NCBI RefSeq assembly: GCF_017599305.1
Contig: NZ_JAGFWR010000005.1
Location: forward strand, 62,001-126,000
Direction of reading: 5' to 3'
DNA length: 64,000 bases
DNA from: Micromonospora antibiotica
GTDB taxonomy: Bacteria; Actinomycetota; Actinomycetes; Mycobacteriales; Micromonosporaceae
The first letter of the stretch is position 1. Every line of letters starts with the position of its first letter. The notes under the pieces were generated by a model that was not told the origin of the DNA, made no database searches, and worked only from the letters and a program-made list of their open reading frames with translations. The position numbers and the translations under genes were made by a program. Shown here in pieces: positions 1-8,423 of the stretch.

Positions 1-492
1 GGCCCGTTTGACCTCCGTACGCCGTCGGCGCAGGGCGGTGACGAACCCGGTGTCGGAGAATTCCGGGTCCATCGGGTCGCGGGCGATGTGCGCGATCTCG
101 GCGGGCAGAACGGCGCTGCCCTCGCTGACCGCCAGCCCACCGAACGTCCGCTGGTCGACGAAGCGCAGTTGCGGGCCGTCGTCGGCGAACCGGAACCGGA
201 CCCGCAGGTGCAGCTCGTCGGCCGCCTCGGCCGGCTGGAGCAGCAACTGCCCCGACATGCCCAGGTGGCCGACGAGCGCGTCACCGCTGTCCAGTGGCAG
301 CCAGAGGTACTTGCCGCGCCGCCGCACGTCGGTCACCGTCCGGCCGGCGAGCACGTCGGCGAAGTGCGCCGGGCCGGGGACGTGTCGCCGCACGGCCCGG
401 GGGTGGCGCACCTCCACCGTCGAGATCCGTCGACCGGTGACCCACTGGGCCAGCCCCTGCCGCACCGTCTCGACCTCGGGCAGTTCAGGCAC
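1..492 (-). CDS. mutM: Formamidopyrimidine-DNA glycosylase (Fpg/MutM), N-terminal part
   Basis: Base-excision repair enzyme that removes 8-oxoguanine and other oxidised purines and nicks the abasic site. Only the first 164 codons are inside the window; the gene runs off the left edge, so the C-terminal H2TH and zinc-finger part is not seen. The start is a GTG whose next residues are PELPEVETV: the N-terminal proline is the Schiff-base nucleophile and E2 the second catalytic residue of the family. Further in, the conserved lysine of RGKYL and the segment GHLGMSGQL are present. The start overlaps the end of rnc by 8 bases, so the two are co-transcribed and probably translationally coupled, an arrangement common in actinobacteria. 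Confidence 0.95.
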   Translation of the reverse strand, partial: MPELPEVETVRQGLAQWVTGRRISTVEVRHPRAVRRHVPGPAHFADVLAGRTVTDVRRRGKYLWLPLDSGDALVGHLGMSGQLLLQPAEAADELHLRVRFRFADDGPQLRFVDQRTFGGLAVSEGSAVLPAEIAHIARDPMDPEFSDTGFVTALRRRRTEVKRA

Positions 493-1282
493 GACCCAGA
501 CCCGCCTCGGCGGTCTCGTCGGCCGCCGGCTCCTGCGCGTCGGGTGGCGCGGCGTCCGCGCGGTCCCGCTCGGCCTGCGCGGTCAGCTCCCGCCAGGCCG
601 CGTCGGCGGCCCGCTGTTCGGCCTCCTTCTTACTGCGCCCCTCGGATCCGCCGTAGCGGTTGCCGGCCACCACCACCCAGGCCGTGAAGGTCTTCAGGTG
701 GTCGGGTCCGGTGCCCTCGATCCGGTACTCGGGCACGCCCAGCCCCAGCGCGGCGGTCAGCTCCTGGAGGCTGGTCTTCCAGTCCAGGGCGGCGCCCCGG
801 CCCGCCGACTCGGCCATCAGCGGATCGAACAGCCGGTGGATGACCTCCGCTGCGGTGTCCAGCCCGTACTGGAGGTAGATCGCGCCGAGCAGCGCCTCCA
901 GGGTGTCGGCGAGGATGCTCGCCTTGTCCCGGCCGCCGGTGCTCTCCTCCCCCTTGCCGAGCAGCAGGTAGGCGCCGAGCCCGTCGGGGCCGAGCCCCCG
1001 GGCGACGTCGGCCAGGGCACGCATGTTGACCACGCTGGCCCGCAGCTTCGCCAGTTGCCCCTCGGGCAGGTCCGGGTGGTTGCGGAACAACGCCGTGGTG
1101 ATCACCACGCCGAGCACCGAGTCACCGAGGAACTCCAGCCGCTCGTTGGTCGGCAGCCCACCGTTCTCGTAGGCGTACGACCGGTGGGTCAACGCCCGCT
1201 CCAGCAGCTCGGGGTCGAGGGTCACCCCGAACGCCGTCTCCAGGTGGGCGACGGGCGCGCGCCGCCGCTTGTCGTTGGTCAT
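485..1282 (-). CDS. rnc: Ribonuclease III
   Basis: Double-strand-specific endoribonuclease for rRNA and mRNA processing, 265 residues. The RNase III signature [13 protein letters not shown] lies at about residues 46-58 with catalytic E50 and D54; the second acidic pair is in [15 protein letters not shown] (D126, E129). A double-stranded-RNA-binding domain follows (about 165-240, with [12 protein letters not shown]), then an acidic, alanine-rich tail of about 25 residues that is not part of the catalytic core. The ATG start follows a GGTAGGAG ribosome-binding site. It lies between plsX and mutM in a co-directional cluster and overlaps mutM by 8 bases. Confidence 0.97.
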   Translation of the reverse strand: MTNDKRRRAPVAHLETAFGVTLDPELLERALTHRSYAYENGGLPTNERLEFLGDSVLGVVITTALFRNHPDLPEGQLAKLRASVVNMRALADVARGLGPDGLGAYLLLGKGEESTGGRDKASILADTLEALLGAIYLQYGLDTAAEVIHRLFDPLMAESAGRGAALDWKTSLQELTAALGLGVPEYRIEGTGPDHLKTFTAWVVVAGNRYGGSEGRSKKEAEQRAADAAWRELTAQAERDRADAAPPDAQEPAADETAEAGLGRA

Positions 1283-1286
1283 GCTC

Positions 1287-1394
1287 CTACCTCTGCTCCG
1301 TTCCCGCCGGCGGGGTACGCGGACTCATGGCCCGTACGCCGGTGACCTGTTCGTTCAGGACTGCGAGGCTGGCCGGCACACACCTGGTGCTCAT
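1287..1394 (-). CDS. Possible 35-residue protein between plsX and rnc
   Basis: A short reading frame starts with an ATG that overlaps the plsX stop codon (ATGA) and ends four bases before rnc. The predicted 35-residue peptide has no domain I recognise and no obvious membrane segment. The only support is the stop-start overlap typical of coupled genes and the way it fills the plsX-rnc gap exactly; there is no independent Shine-Dalgarno sequence. It could equally be untranslated spacer. Confidence 0.3.
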   Translation of the reverse strand: MSTRCVPASLAVLNEQVTGVRAMSPRTPPAGTEQR

Positions 1395-2515
1395 GGCCGT
1401 CTCCTCGGCTCGCGGCGATCCGCACCGGGAGGATCGGACCCGGCCGATGCCTGCGGGTCCTCCTGGTCGGTGCCGCCGCCGGTCGGCAGGCCGGCGATCT
1501 GTTCCCGGACCCGGTCGGTGGCCCGGCGACGCCACAGGTGGGCGGCCAGGGCGATGCCGGAGGCGACGTCGTCGGGGGTCGCCGCGCCGTGGCAGACCAC
1601 CACGGTGCCGGCCACCCCGAGCAGGGCCGCCGCCCGCGGGGCGTCACCGCCGGCGGGTGGGCCCCCGGTCATCGTGTACGCCCCCTCGATGGCCTTGAGC
1701 AGGACGTTACCGGTGAAACCGTCGGTTACCACCACGTCGGCGCGCAGGCCGAGCGTCACGTCGTAGCCCTCGACCAGCCCGACGTAGCGGGCGGCGCAGG
1801 GCAGTGGGGCGGCGGCGAGGAGGGGGTCGGCGGTGCGGCGGGGGCGGTCCCCCTTGCCGGTCTCGGTGCCCACCGAGAGCAGGCCGACCCGGGGTGCGAC
1901 GATGGCGTGCGCGACGGCGGCGTAGGCCGCGCCGAGCACGGCGTGCCGGGCCAGGGTGGCCGGGCGGGGCTCCAGCGAGCCGCCGACGTCGAGCAGGATC
2001 ACCGGGCCGGAGACGGCCGGCAGGCTCGCCACCAGCGCGGGCCGGCGCACGTCGACCCAGCGGCCGAAGCCGAGGGCGGCGGCGGAGACGGTGGCGCCGG
2101 TGGACCCGGCGGAGACCAGGGCGTCGGCGGCGCCGTCGCGGACGGCGGAGACGGCCGCGCGGACGGTGCTGTCGGCCCGTGGGGCGTGGTCGGCCGGCCC
2201 GGCGGCGGTACGGGTCGCGCGGATGGTGATCCGGGTCCGTTGCTCCGGGGTCAGGGCGTCGACCACCCCGGCCGCGACCTCGGTCGGGCCGACGAGCAGC
2301 AGGTGCAGGTCCGGGTCGGCCCGCACCGCCCGCAGAGCGCCGTCAACCACGACGGCGGGAGCATCGTCCCCGCCGAGGAGGTCAACGGCGATCCGCGCGG
2401 TGCCCGGCTCCATCGCCACGCCGGCCGGAGCGGGCCGGTCGACGTCGGAGGGAGCCGGGGCACCGGGCGATCGCCGGGGTGCGCGCGCCACCCGACCTGT
2501 GGTCGGGGGTGTCAC
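1391..2515 (-). CDS. plsX: Phosphate acyltransferase PlsX
   Basis: Makes acyl-phosphate from acyl-ACP as the first step of phosphatidic acid synthesis. The family's opening motif appears as RIAVDLLGGDDAP at about residues 41-53 (canonical MRIALDAMGGDHAP), followed by a Rossmann-like alanine-rich body with SAGSTGA and LLDVGG motifs and the late GFTGNVLLKA helix. The GTG start at 2515 gives a 34-residue proline- and arginine-rich extension with no close ribosome-binding site; an ATG at 2413 (MEPGTARIAV) is a credible alternative start. It follows rpmF by 12 bases, the usual lipid/ribosome neighbourhood. The histidine of GGDHAP is replaced by aspartate, a small departure from consensus. Confidence 0.85.
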   Translation of the reverse strand: MTPPTTGRVARAPRRSPGAPAPSDVDRPAPAGVAMEPGTARIAVDLLGGDDAPAVVVDGALRAVRADPDLHLLLVGPTEVAAGVVDALTPEQRTRITIRATRTAAGPADHAPRADSTVRAAVSAVRDGAADALVSAGSTGATVSAAALGFGRWVDVRRPALVASLPAVSGPVILLDVGGSLEPRPATLARHAVLGAAYAAVAHAIVAPRVGLLSVGTETGKGDRPRRTADPLLAAAPLPCAARYVGLVEGYDVTLGLRADVVVTDGFTGNVLLKAIEGAYTMTGGPPAGGDAPRAAALLGVAGTVVVCHGAATPDDVASGIALAAHLWRRRATDRVREQIAGLPTGGGTDQEDPQASAGSDPPGADRREPRRRP

Positions 2516-2527
2516 TCGGCGTCCAGG

Positions 2528-2701
2528 TCAGACCTCGAGAACCTGGCGGCCGTTGTACGTGCCGCAGACGGAGCACGCCGCGTGCGGCAGCTTGGGGGAC
2601 TTGCACTGCGGGCAGGCCACGGTCGCGACCACAGCCGCCTTCCAGTTCGCCCGGCGGGACCGGGTGTTGCTGCGCGACATCTTGCGCTTCGGGACGGCCA
2701 C
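2528..2701 (-). CDS. rpmF: 50S ribosomal protein L32
   Basis: Large-subunit ribosomal protein, 57 residues. The GTG start is followed by AVPKRKMSRSNTRSRRANW, the conserved basic N-terminus of L32. Two CxxC pairs (CPQC and CSVC) form the zinc ribbon of the C+ form. The start lies 5 bases after the stop of the DUF177 protein gene; yceD-rpmF-plsX is a widespread bacterial operon order. Confidence 0.97.
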   Translation of the reverse strand: MAVPKRKMSRSNTRSRRANWKAAVVATVACPQCKSPKLPHAACSVCGTYNGRQVLEV

Positions 2702-2706
2702 GGTTC

Positions 2707-3270
2707 CTACTCCTCTGTACGGTTCAGTTGCGACAGGCTCGCCCAACGCGGGTCGATCTGCTGGTGGCTGTGATCGGCCGGCAGATCGTCCCAGTGCACC
2801 CCGCACTCGGGGCACAGTCCTGGGCAGTCCTCCCGGCAGAGCGGGTTGGTCGGCAGCGTGAGCACCACCGCGTCCCGCAGCGCCGGCTCCAGGTCGATCA
2901 GATCGTCCTGCATCCGGCCCACCTCGTCCTCGTCGGTCGTGATGTCCGTGGTGCTGTTCTCGTACGCGTACAGCTCCTGGACGTTCACGGTCAACGAGTA
3001 GTCGATCGCGCGCAGGCAACGACCGCACTCGCCCTGGACGGGACCGGTGATGGTCCCGGAGACGAGCACACCCTCGGACACCGACTCCAACCTCAGGTCG
3101 AGGTCGAGGTCCGCACCCTCCGGCACGCTGATCAACTCTCCGCCGAGGTCCGCCGGTGCCGGCACGACCCGCCGATGCGTACGCAACGCACCAGGGCGAC
3201 GCGGCAGGTCCCTCGTGTCGAGGACCAGCGGCGCCCTGGGGTTGAGTGATGAAGGCGAGTGTTTGGGCAT
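2707..3270 (-). CDS. yceD: DUF177 / YceD family protein
   Basis: Conserved partner of L32 in bacterial operons, implicated in 23S rRNA metabolism or large-subunit maturation in plants and E. coli. The 187 residues include a beta-rich N-terminal half, the family CGRC pair near residue 105, an acidic middle segment and a C-terminal cysteine cluster (CREDCPGLCPECG) that could bind metal. The ATG at 3270 follows a GGAG sequence at suitable distance. Only 5 bases separate it from rpmF, so translation is probably coupled. Confidence 0.9.
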   Translation of the reverse strand: MPKHSPSSLNPRAPLVLDTRDLPRRPGALRTHRRVVPAPADLGGELISVPEGADLDLDLRLESVSEGVLVSGTITGPVQGECGRCLRAIDYSLTVNVQELYAYENSTTDITTDEDEVGRMQDDLIDLEPALRDAVVLTLPTNPLCREDCPGLCPECGVHWDDLPADHSHQQIDPRWASLSQLNRTEE

Positions 3271-3380
3271 AGTCAGACTCCGGCCGGTGAGAGGCCGACA
3301 AAAAAGGTTACCTGGGCGACCGCCGGATCGTCGAACCGGGGGCGACGCCCGACCCGTCCGTCGGTGCGATGAGGTGCCGC

Positions 3381-3878
3381 TCAGAAGGGTAGCGGGCGCT
3401 CCGCCTCGTCCCCACCGAAGGTGCCGATCTCCCGTAGCGCGTGCATCTTGTCCCGCCCGCGCTCGATCGACGCCAGCGCCCGGGTGAGGAACTGCTCGAA
3501 GTTCGCCAGCGCGGTGTCGACGTAGTCGTCGACCTCCTCCCGCAGCCGCTGCGCCTCGGCGCGGGCCTCGGCGATGATCCGGGCCCCCTCGTGCTCGGCG
3601 GAGACCGTGATCTCGTTCACCGAGACCAGGCGGGCGTGTTCCGCCTCACCTTCGCTGATGATCCGGTCGGCCTCCCGCTTACCGGCATCCATGATCTTGT
3701 CGCGCTCCTCCAGGAGGGCGGCGGCGCGACGCAGGTCGGCGGGGAGGTCGGCGCGCATCTCGTCGAGAGCCGCGATCATCTCGCCCCGGTCGACCATGCA
3801 GTTGTTGCGCGACATCGGGACGGAGCGCGCCTGCTCCAGCACGCCGATCAGTTCGTCGATGCGATCGAGCGGGTCCAC
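3381..3878 (-). CDS. DivIVA-domain-like coiled-coil protein
   Basis: A 165-residue, strongly charged, helical protein resembling the short DivIVA/Wag31-like or ATP-synthase-b-like proteins found next to coaD in actinobacteria. It begins DPLDRIDELIGVLEQARSVPMS after a GTG preceded by GGTGAGG, then runs as heptad-rich helix (about 45-150) with alternating acidic and basic residues. Upstream in-frame codons exist, but the GTG at 3878 has the best ribosome-binding site and matches the conserved DPLDRIDEL opening. A role in cell-envelope or division organisation is inferred from the family only. It is followed by about 100 bases before yceD. Confidence 0.8.
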   Translation of the reverse strand: MDPLDRIDELIGVLEQARSVPMSRNNCMVDRGEMIAALDEMRADLPADLRRAAALLEERDKIMDAGKREADRIISEGEAEHARLVSVNEITVSAEHEGARIIAEARAEAQRLREEVDDYVDTALANFEQFLTRALASIERGRDKMHALREIGTFGGDEAERPLPF

Positions 3879-4052
3879 CGGTACCTCACCCCTGTCGTTC
3901 GTCTGCCGACCTACATGATGCGGCCTGCGCCCGACTTCGGCGCTGCACCACATGATGTCGTGCCCGGGCCACCACCGCCCTCACCACCCCGCCACGACGC
4001 GCCGCCCGCCTCCGATCCGCCGCCCCGGCGTCGGGGGGCCGGCGGCGGGCGG

Positions 4053-4538
4053 TCAGGGGCGCGGGGTGGTGAGCCGGGCCGCGAGCGCCTGCCGGACGGT
4101 GTCGGGGACGTGGGACGAGATGTCGCCGCCCCACTTGGCCACGTCCTTGACCAGGCTGGAGGAGAGGAACGAGTAGAGCGGGTTGGTCGGCATGAACAGG
4201 GTCTCCACGCCGGCCAGGCCGATGTTCATCTGGGCCATCTGCAACTCGTAGTCGAAGTCGCTGACCGCCCGCAGGCCCTTGATCAGCACACTCGCCTCCT
4301 GCGCCCGGCAGAAGTCGACGAGCAGCCCACGGAAGGACGCCACCCGCACGTTGCCGTACGAGGAGGTCACCTCGTGGAGCATGTCGATCCGCTCCTCGAC
4401 GGTGAACAGGCCACTCTTGGACTGGTTCACCAGCACACCGACGATCACCTCGTCGAAGAGCCGGCTGGCCCGTCCGATGATGTCGAGGTGTCCGTTGGTG
4501 ACCGGGTCGAACGAGCCGGGACACACCGCACGTCTCAT
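4053..4538 (-). CDS. coaD: Phosphopantetheine adenylyltransferase
   Basis: Penultimate step of coenzyme A synthesis: 4'-phosphopantetheine plus ATP gives dephospho-CoA. The 161-residue protein starts MRRAVCPGSFDPVTNGH, containing the nucleotidyltransferase motif with T/NGH, and ends with the second signature SFLSSSLVKDVAKWGGDIS. An upstream ATG at 4556 is possible, but the ATG at 4538 overlaps the rsmD stop by four bases (ATGA), which fits translational coupling and family length. coaD directly after rsmD is conserved across actinobacteria. Confidence 0.95.
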   Translation of the reverse strand: MRRAVCPGSFDPVTNGHLDIIGRASRLFDEVIVGVLVNQSKSGLFTVEERIDMLHEVTSSYGNVRVASFRGLLVDFCRAQEASVLIKGLRAVSDFDYELQMAQMNIGLAGVETLFMPTNPLYSFLSSSLVKDVAKWGGDISSHVPDTVRQALAARLTTPRP

Positions 4539-5098
4539 GATCGGCGACCGTACCAAAGAGTGGTCTCGCCGTAACGCCGGCTGCGTTCGGCGGTGATGCC
4601 CCGCACCCAGTCGACCGGGCCGGTACGGGTGGACCGCTCGACCACCACCAGCGCGTCGGGGGCGAGCCAGTCGTGCTCCACCAGCGCGGTCAGCAGGGCG
4701 GCGATCTCGGTGTCCGGCACCGCGTAGGGGGGGTCGGCGAAGACCACGTCGTACGACACGTCGCCGGGGCCGGCCGCGAGCACGCCGGCCACCTTGCCGG
4801 TGACCAGCCGGGCGGCCGGGGCGGCCCGGAGCGCGGCGACGTTCTCCCGGATCACCCGGGCGGCCCGGGGATCGGACTCGACCAGCAGCACGTGCTCGGC
4901 CCCCCGGGACAGCGCCTCCAGCCCGACCGCGCCGGAGCCGGCGTACAGGTCGGCGAAGCGCGCGCCGACCAGATCCACCTCGGCGGCGACGGCGCTGAAC
5001 AGTGCCTCGCGCACCCGGTCGGAGGTGGGGCGGGTGCCGGCGCCGGGGGGTGCGGCGATCCGCCGACCGCCGAGCGTGCCGGCCACGATCCGGGTCAC
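4535..5098 (-). CDS. rsmD: 16S rRNA (guanine966-N2)-methyltransferase
   Basis: SAM-dependent methyltransferase that modifies G966 in the small-subunit rRNA. The 187-residue protein has the N-terminal RIVAGTLGGRR and TRPTSDRVREALF segments typical of RsmD, a SAM-binding loop DLYAGSGAVGLEALSRGA and the catalytic motif DPPY near residue 122. The GTG start follows GGGAAAGACG. It is the first gene of its leftward run; the 306-base divergent spacer on its upstream side must hold its promoter. Confidence 0.93.
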   Translation of the reverse strand: MTRIVAGTLGGRRIAAPPGAGTRPTSDRVREALFSAVAAEVDLVGARFADLYAGSGAVGLEALSRGAEHVLLVESDPRAARVIRENVAALRAAPAARLVTGKVAGVLAAGPGDVSYDVVFADPPYAVPDTEIAALLTALVEHDWLAPDALVVVERSTRTGPVDWVRGITAERSRRYGETTLWYGRRS

Positions 5099-5404
5099 CG
5101 TCTTTCCCTGCGCATGCCTGTGACGCTACGCGACCACCGACGCGGGCCGGCGACGCGGTGCGCCCCGTCCGGGTGACCGGAACATCACCCCCAGTAGATC
5201 AATGATCTCGAATACATAACAACACTCCCGGTGCCCGTCGTGCACTATGTCCGTATCGACGGGCCCACTAGGGTCGGCCCGGTGCCGGTGCCGCTCCGCC
5301 GGCCAGGGCGTCGCACGGCGTCGTCACGGCGCTCCCGACACGCGCCGTGACCAGGCAACGCCACCCCCGCCGCGCCCTGACGCACCCTCACCCCGGGAGT
5401 ACGC
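5099..5404. promoter_or_regulatory. Divergent spacer between rsmD and the LPxTG protein gene
   Basis: No coding frame is convincing here. An AT-richer patch at about 5199-5260 (with ATACATAACAACA and CACTATG) stands out against the GC-rich background and is the likeliest promoter zone for one or both divergent genes. A GGGAG just before 5405 serves as ribosome-binding site of the surface protein. Confidence 0.4.
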
Positions 5405-6670
5405 GTGATCCGTCCCCAGCTGTCGCTACGGCGACCGCTCGCCGTGACCGCCGCCGCCCTGGCCGGCCTGGCCACGGTCCTCGCCTGCACCGCCCCGGCG
5501 GGCGCCAGCTCACCCTCGCCGTCCCCCACGCCCACCACGACGGCGAGCGCGACCGCCACCACCCCGGCGGGCGGGCAGTCCACGTCGTCCTGTGTCGCCG
5601 CCGCCGACGCGCGTTACACGCACACCTTCGACGGTCCGGCGGGCCGCGCCTCGATCACCCTGACCAACGGCCCACTCTGCCGGGGCGAGGAGCAGGACCT
5701 GGCCCTGGTGTCGTACGTGACGCCGTCGGCGACGTTCGCCGTGCCGCAGTACGTGCTCGACAAGTCGATCAAGATGTTCACCGGGGTCGCCCCGGGCGAG
5801 CTGGGGGTGGCCACCCTCGACTTCGCCGTCGAGGTGCCGAACTGCCACACCCAGGTCGACTTCGTCTTCGGCAGCAAGCTGATCGACCCGCTGACCGACA
5901 CCAGTGACCGGTACGGCGACCGCAAGGTCGGCAGCCCGTCCGGCATCGGCGCCCGCTCCACTGGCCCGCGTGCCTGGTTCAACGGCGGTTCAGGCACCTG
6001 CTCCGCGGCCCCCGAGGTGATCGCCGAGTCCGACTGCGACGGCAACGTCGAACTGACCCTGGTCAACCGCAGCGGCAACGCTGCGGCGACGTTCACCATC
6101 ACCGGCAGCGGTGGCTTCACCGAGAAGGTGACCGTCCCCCTGCGCAAGATCGAGACCCGCAAGCTCAGCGCCGGGGAGGCGCAGGACATCACCGTGGCCG
6201 CCGCCGGCATGAAGGACTTCACCGGTGGGTGGCAGAAGCCCGAGGACTGCCAGCAGCCCGAGGCCGGCACGCCCGACGCCAGCTATGAGTCCAGCTGCGA
6301 CAAGATGGTCTTCCGGATCAGCAACCCGGAGGACGGCACCCCGCTGACCTCGGTCTTCACCCCCAACAAGGGCGAGCCGAAGAAGCTCACCGTCGAGCCG
6401 GGACGGACCGGGACGGTCAGCTTCCCCGCCACCAAGGGGCTCACCGTCACCGTCACCGGCGACCTCGACTCCGGCGGCCCGGTGAAGTGGGAGCAGCCGG
6501 AGGACTGCCCGTCCACCGGTGGTGGCGGTGGCGGCGGCGACCAGGACGGCGGCCTCCCGGTGACCGGTGCGGCGGCCGGCGCCATCGCCGCCGGCGCGGC
6601 CACCCTGCTGGTGGCCGGCGCGGTGCTCTTCCTCGTCGCCCGACGCCGACGGATCCACTTCACCGTCTGA
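5405..6670 (+). CDS. LPxTG-type cell-wall-anchored surface protein
   Basis: Predicted exported protein of 421 residues. Layout: a signal peptide with arginines then a long hydrophobic stretch ending AGA (about 1-35); a Ser/Thr/Pro/Ala linker (about 36-60); a cysteine-containing beta-rich ectodomain (about 60-370) with two similar beta-sandwich-like segments; a Gly/Asp spacer; and a C-terminal sorting signal LPVTG at residue 384, then a hydrophobic helix and RRRR. LPVTG fits a class E/LAETG-like or class A sortase recognition site. No sortase gene is in the window, so a housekeeping sortase elsewhere must be used. The ligand or function of the ectodomain is unknown to me. A perfect terminator hairpin follows. 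Confidence 0.8.
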   Translation: MIRPQLSLRRPLAVTAAALAGLATVLACTAPAGASSPSPSPTPTTTASATATTPAGGQSTSSCVAAADARYTHTFDGPAGRASITLTNGPLCRGEEQDLALVSYVTPSATFAVPQYVLDKSIKMFTGVAPGELGVATLDFAVEVPNCHTQVDFVFGSKLIDPLTDTSDRYGDRKVGSPSGIGARSTGPRAWFNGGSGTCSAAPEVIAESDCDGNVELTLVNRSGNAAATFTITGSGGFTEKVTVPLRKIETRKLSAGEAQDITVAAAGMKDFTGGWQKPEDCQQPEAGTPDASYESSCDKMVFRISNPEDGTPLTSVFTPNKGEPKKLTVEPGRTGTVSFPATKGLTVTVTGDLDSGGPVKWEQPEDCPSTGGGGGGGDQDGGLPVTGAAAGAIAAGAATLLVAGAVLFLVARRRRIHFTV

Positions 6671-6685
6671 CCGCAGCACGCCCCC

Positions 6686-6717
6686 GGGGCGCGTCGACCG
6701 ACCGGTCGACGCGCCCC
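6686..6717 (+). terminator. Hairpin terminator after the surface protein gene
   Basis: Perfect 14-bp stem (6686-6699 with 6704-6717) around a GACC loop, 16 bases after the stop codon. There is no U-tract, as is normal in high-GC actinobacteria. Confidence 0.7.
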
Positions 6718-6768
6718 GCGCGTTTCGGGCTTGACCCTGCCGCAGCGTCAACCCCGGATGCTGACGCC

Positions 6769-7635
6769 ATGTCAGCCGATCAATCGACAATGTCGCCGGC
6801 CCATGGGCCCGCCATCCAGGTCCGGGGCCTGACGAAGTCCTACCGGGAACTGCGCGTGCTGCGCGGGGTGGACCTCGACGTGGCACCGGGCAGCATCCTC
6901 GCCCTGCTCGGCGCCAACGGGGCGGGGAAGACCACCCTGGTACGCATCCTGGCCACCCTGCTCAAACCCGACGGCGGGACGGCCCACGTGCACGGTCTCG
7001 ACGTCACCACCCGGGCGGCGAGGGTACGGGAGTCCGTCAGCCTCACCGGCCAGTTCGCCGCCGTCGACGAGATCCTCACCGGCCGGGAGAACCTGGTGCT
7101 GGTCGCCCGGCTGCGCCACCTGCGCGACCCCGGTCGGGTCGCCGACGACCTGCTCGGCCGCTTCGCGCTCACCGAGGCGGGAGGCCGGCGGGTGGGCACG
7201 TACTCCGGTGGGATGCGCCGCCGCCTCGACATCGCGATGAGCCTCATCGGCGACCCGCCGGTGGTCTTCCTCGACGAACCGACCACCGGGCTCGACCCGC
7301 AGGGCCGGCTGGAGGTGTGGCAGGCCGTCCGGGAACTCGCCCGGCAGGGCACGACGGTGCTGCTCACCACGCAGTACCTCGACGAGGCGGAGCAGCTCGC
7401 CGACCGGATCGCCGTCCTGCACCACGGGCGCATCATCGCCGACGGCACGCTCGCCGAACTCCGCCGGCTGCTCCCACCCGCCACCGTGGAGTACGTCGAG
7501 AAGCAGCCCACCCTGGAGGACGTGTTCCTGGCCATCGTCGGCGACGGCGACGGCGACGACGGGACCCGCACCCGCACCGATGAGACCGTGGACGCCGTCG
7601 CCCCGACGGCACGAGCAGTTGAGGAACCCCGATGA
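6769..7635 (+). CDS. ABC transporter ATP-binding protein, DrrA-like
   Basis: ATPase subunit of an export-type ABC transporter of the daunorubicin-resistance (DrrA) class, 288 residues. Walker A GANGAGKTT at about 48-56, signature YSGGMRRRLDIAM, Walker B VVFLDEPTTGLDPQ, and an H-loop equivalent LTTQYLDEAEQLADRI are all present; the C-terminal 'VEYVEKQPTLEDVFLAIVG' segment is the usual DrrA tail, followed by an Asp/Gly-rich run. The ATG at 6769 is the first sensible start. It overlaps the permease gene by four bases (ATGA), so the two subunits are made together. The substrate is unknown; such pairs usually export hydrophobic drugs or lipids. Confidence 0.9.
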   Translation: MSADQSTMSPAHGPAIQVRGLTKSYRELRVLRGVDLDVAPGSILALLGANGAGKTTLVRILATLLKPDGGTAHVHGLDVTTRAARVRESVSLTGQFAAVDEILTGRENLVLVARLRHLRDPGRVADDLLGRFALTEAGGRRVGTYSGGMRRRLDIAMSLIGDPPVVFLDEPTTGLDPQGRLEVWQAVRELARQGTTVLLTTQYLDEAEQLADRIAVLHHGRIIADGTLAELRRLLPPATVEYVEKQPTLEDVFLAIVGDGDGDDGTRTRTDETVDAVAPTARAVEEPR

Positions 7636-8393
7636 CCAGACACTTCCTCGGTGACACCGCCGCCCTGCTGGGGCGGTCGCTGCGACACATCAGCCGCAGC
7701 CCGGACACCATCATCACCACCGCGATCATGCCGATCGCGTTCCTGCTGCTCTTCGTCTACGTGTTCGGCGGCGCGATCGAGACCGGGTCCGACCGGTACG
7801 TCAACTACCTGCTGCCCGGCATCCTGCTGATCACGGTCGTCTCCGGCATCTCCTACACCGCCTACCGGCTCTTCCTGGACCTCAAGGGCGGCATCTTCGA
7901 ACGGTTCCAGTCCATGCCGATCGCCCGCTCGGCCGTGCTCTGGGCGCACGTGCTGACCTCGCTGGTGGCCAACCTGATCTCACTCGTGGTGGTGGTGCTG
8001 GTCGCCCTGGCCATGGGCTTCCGCTCGGGGGCCGGCGTGCTGGGCTGGCTGGCGGTCGCCGGCATCATGCTGCTGTTCACCCTGGCGCTGACCTGGCTCG
8101 CGGTCATCCCGGGCCTCACCGCCACCTCCGTCGACGGCGCGAGCGCGTTCTCCTACCCGCTCATCCTGCTGCCGTTCGTCAGCTCCGCCTTCGTGCCCAC
8201 CGACACCATGCCCGGCCCGGTACGCGCGTTCGCCGAGCACCAGCCGGTGACGTCCATAGTGAACACGATCCGCGCCCTGTTCGCCGGCCAGCCGGTGGGC
8301 GGCGACATCTGGACCGCGCTCGCCTGGTGCGCCGGCCTCCTCGTCCTCGCGTACGCCGGCGCGATGGCCGTCCACCACCGCAAGGTCGGTTGA
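7632..8393 (+). CDS. ABC-2 type transporter permease, DrrB-like
   Basis: Integral membrane partner of the preceding ATPase, 253 residues with about six hydrophobic segments. It starts MTRHFLGDTAALLGRSLRHISRSPDTIITTAIMPIAFLL, the cytoplasmic amphipathic helix and first TM typical of the DrrB/ABC2 family, and contains the conserved loop GIFERFQSMPIARS and the late segment FVSSAFVPTDTMPGPVRAFAEHQPVT. The ATG overlaps the ATPase stop codon. The transporter and the downstream MerR gene are co-directional with a 30-base gap. Confidence 0.9.
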   Translation: MTRHFLGDTAALLGRSLRHISRSPDTIITTAIMPIAFLLLFVYVFGGAIETGSDRYVNYLLPGILLITVVSGISYTAYRLFLDLKGGIFERFQSMPIARSAVLWAHVLTSLVANLISLVVVVLVALAMGFRSGAGVLGWLAVAGIMLLFTLALTWLAVIPGLTATSVDGASAFSYPLILLPFVSSAFVPTDTMPGPVRAFAEHQPVTSIVNTIRALFAGQPVGGDIWTALAWCAGLLVLAYAGAMAVHHRKVG

Positions 8394-8423
8394 CGGTGCT
8401 CCCACGTCGGGCAGGCTGAGGCC

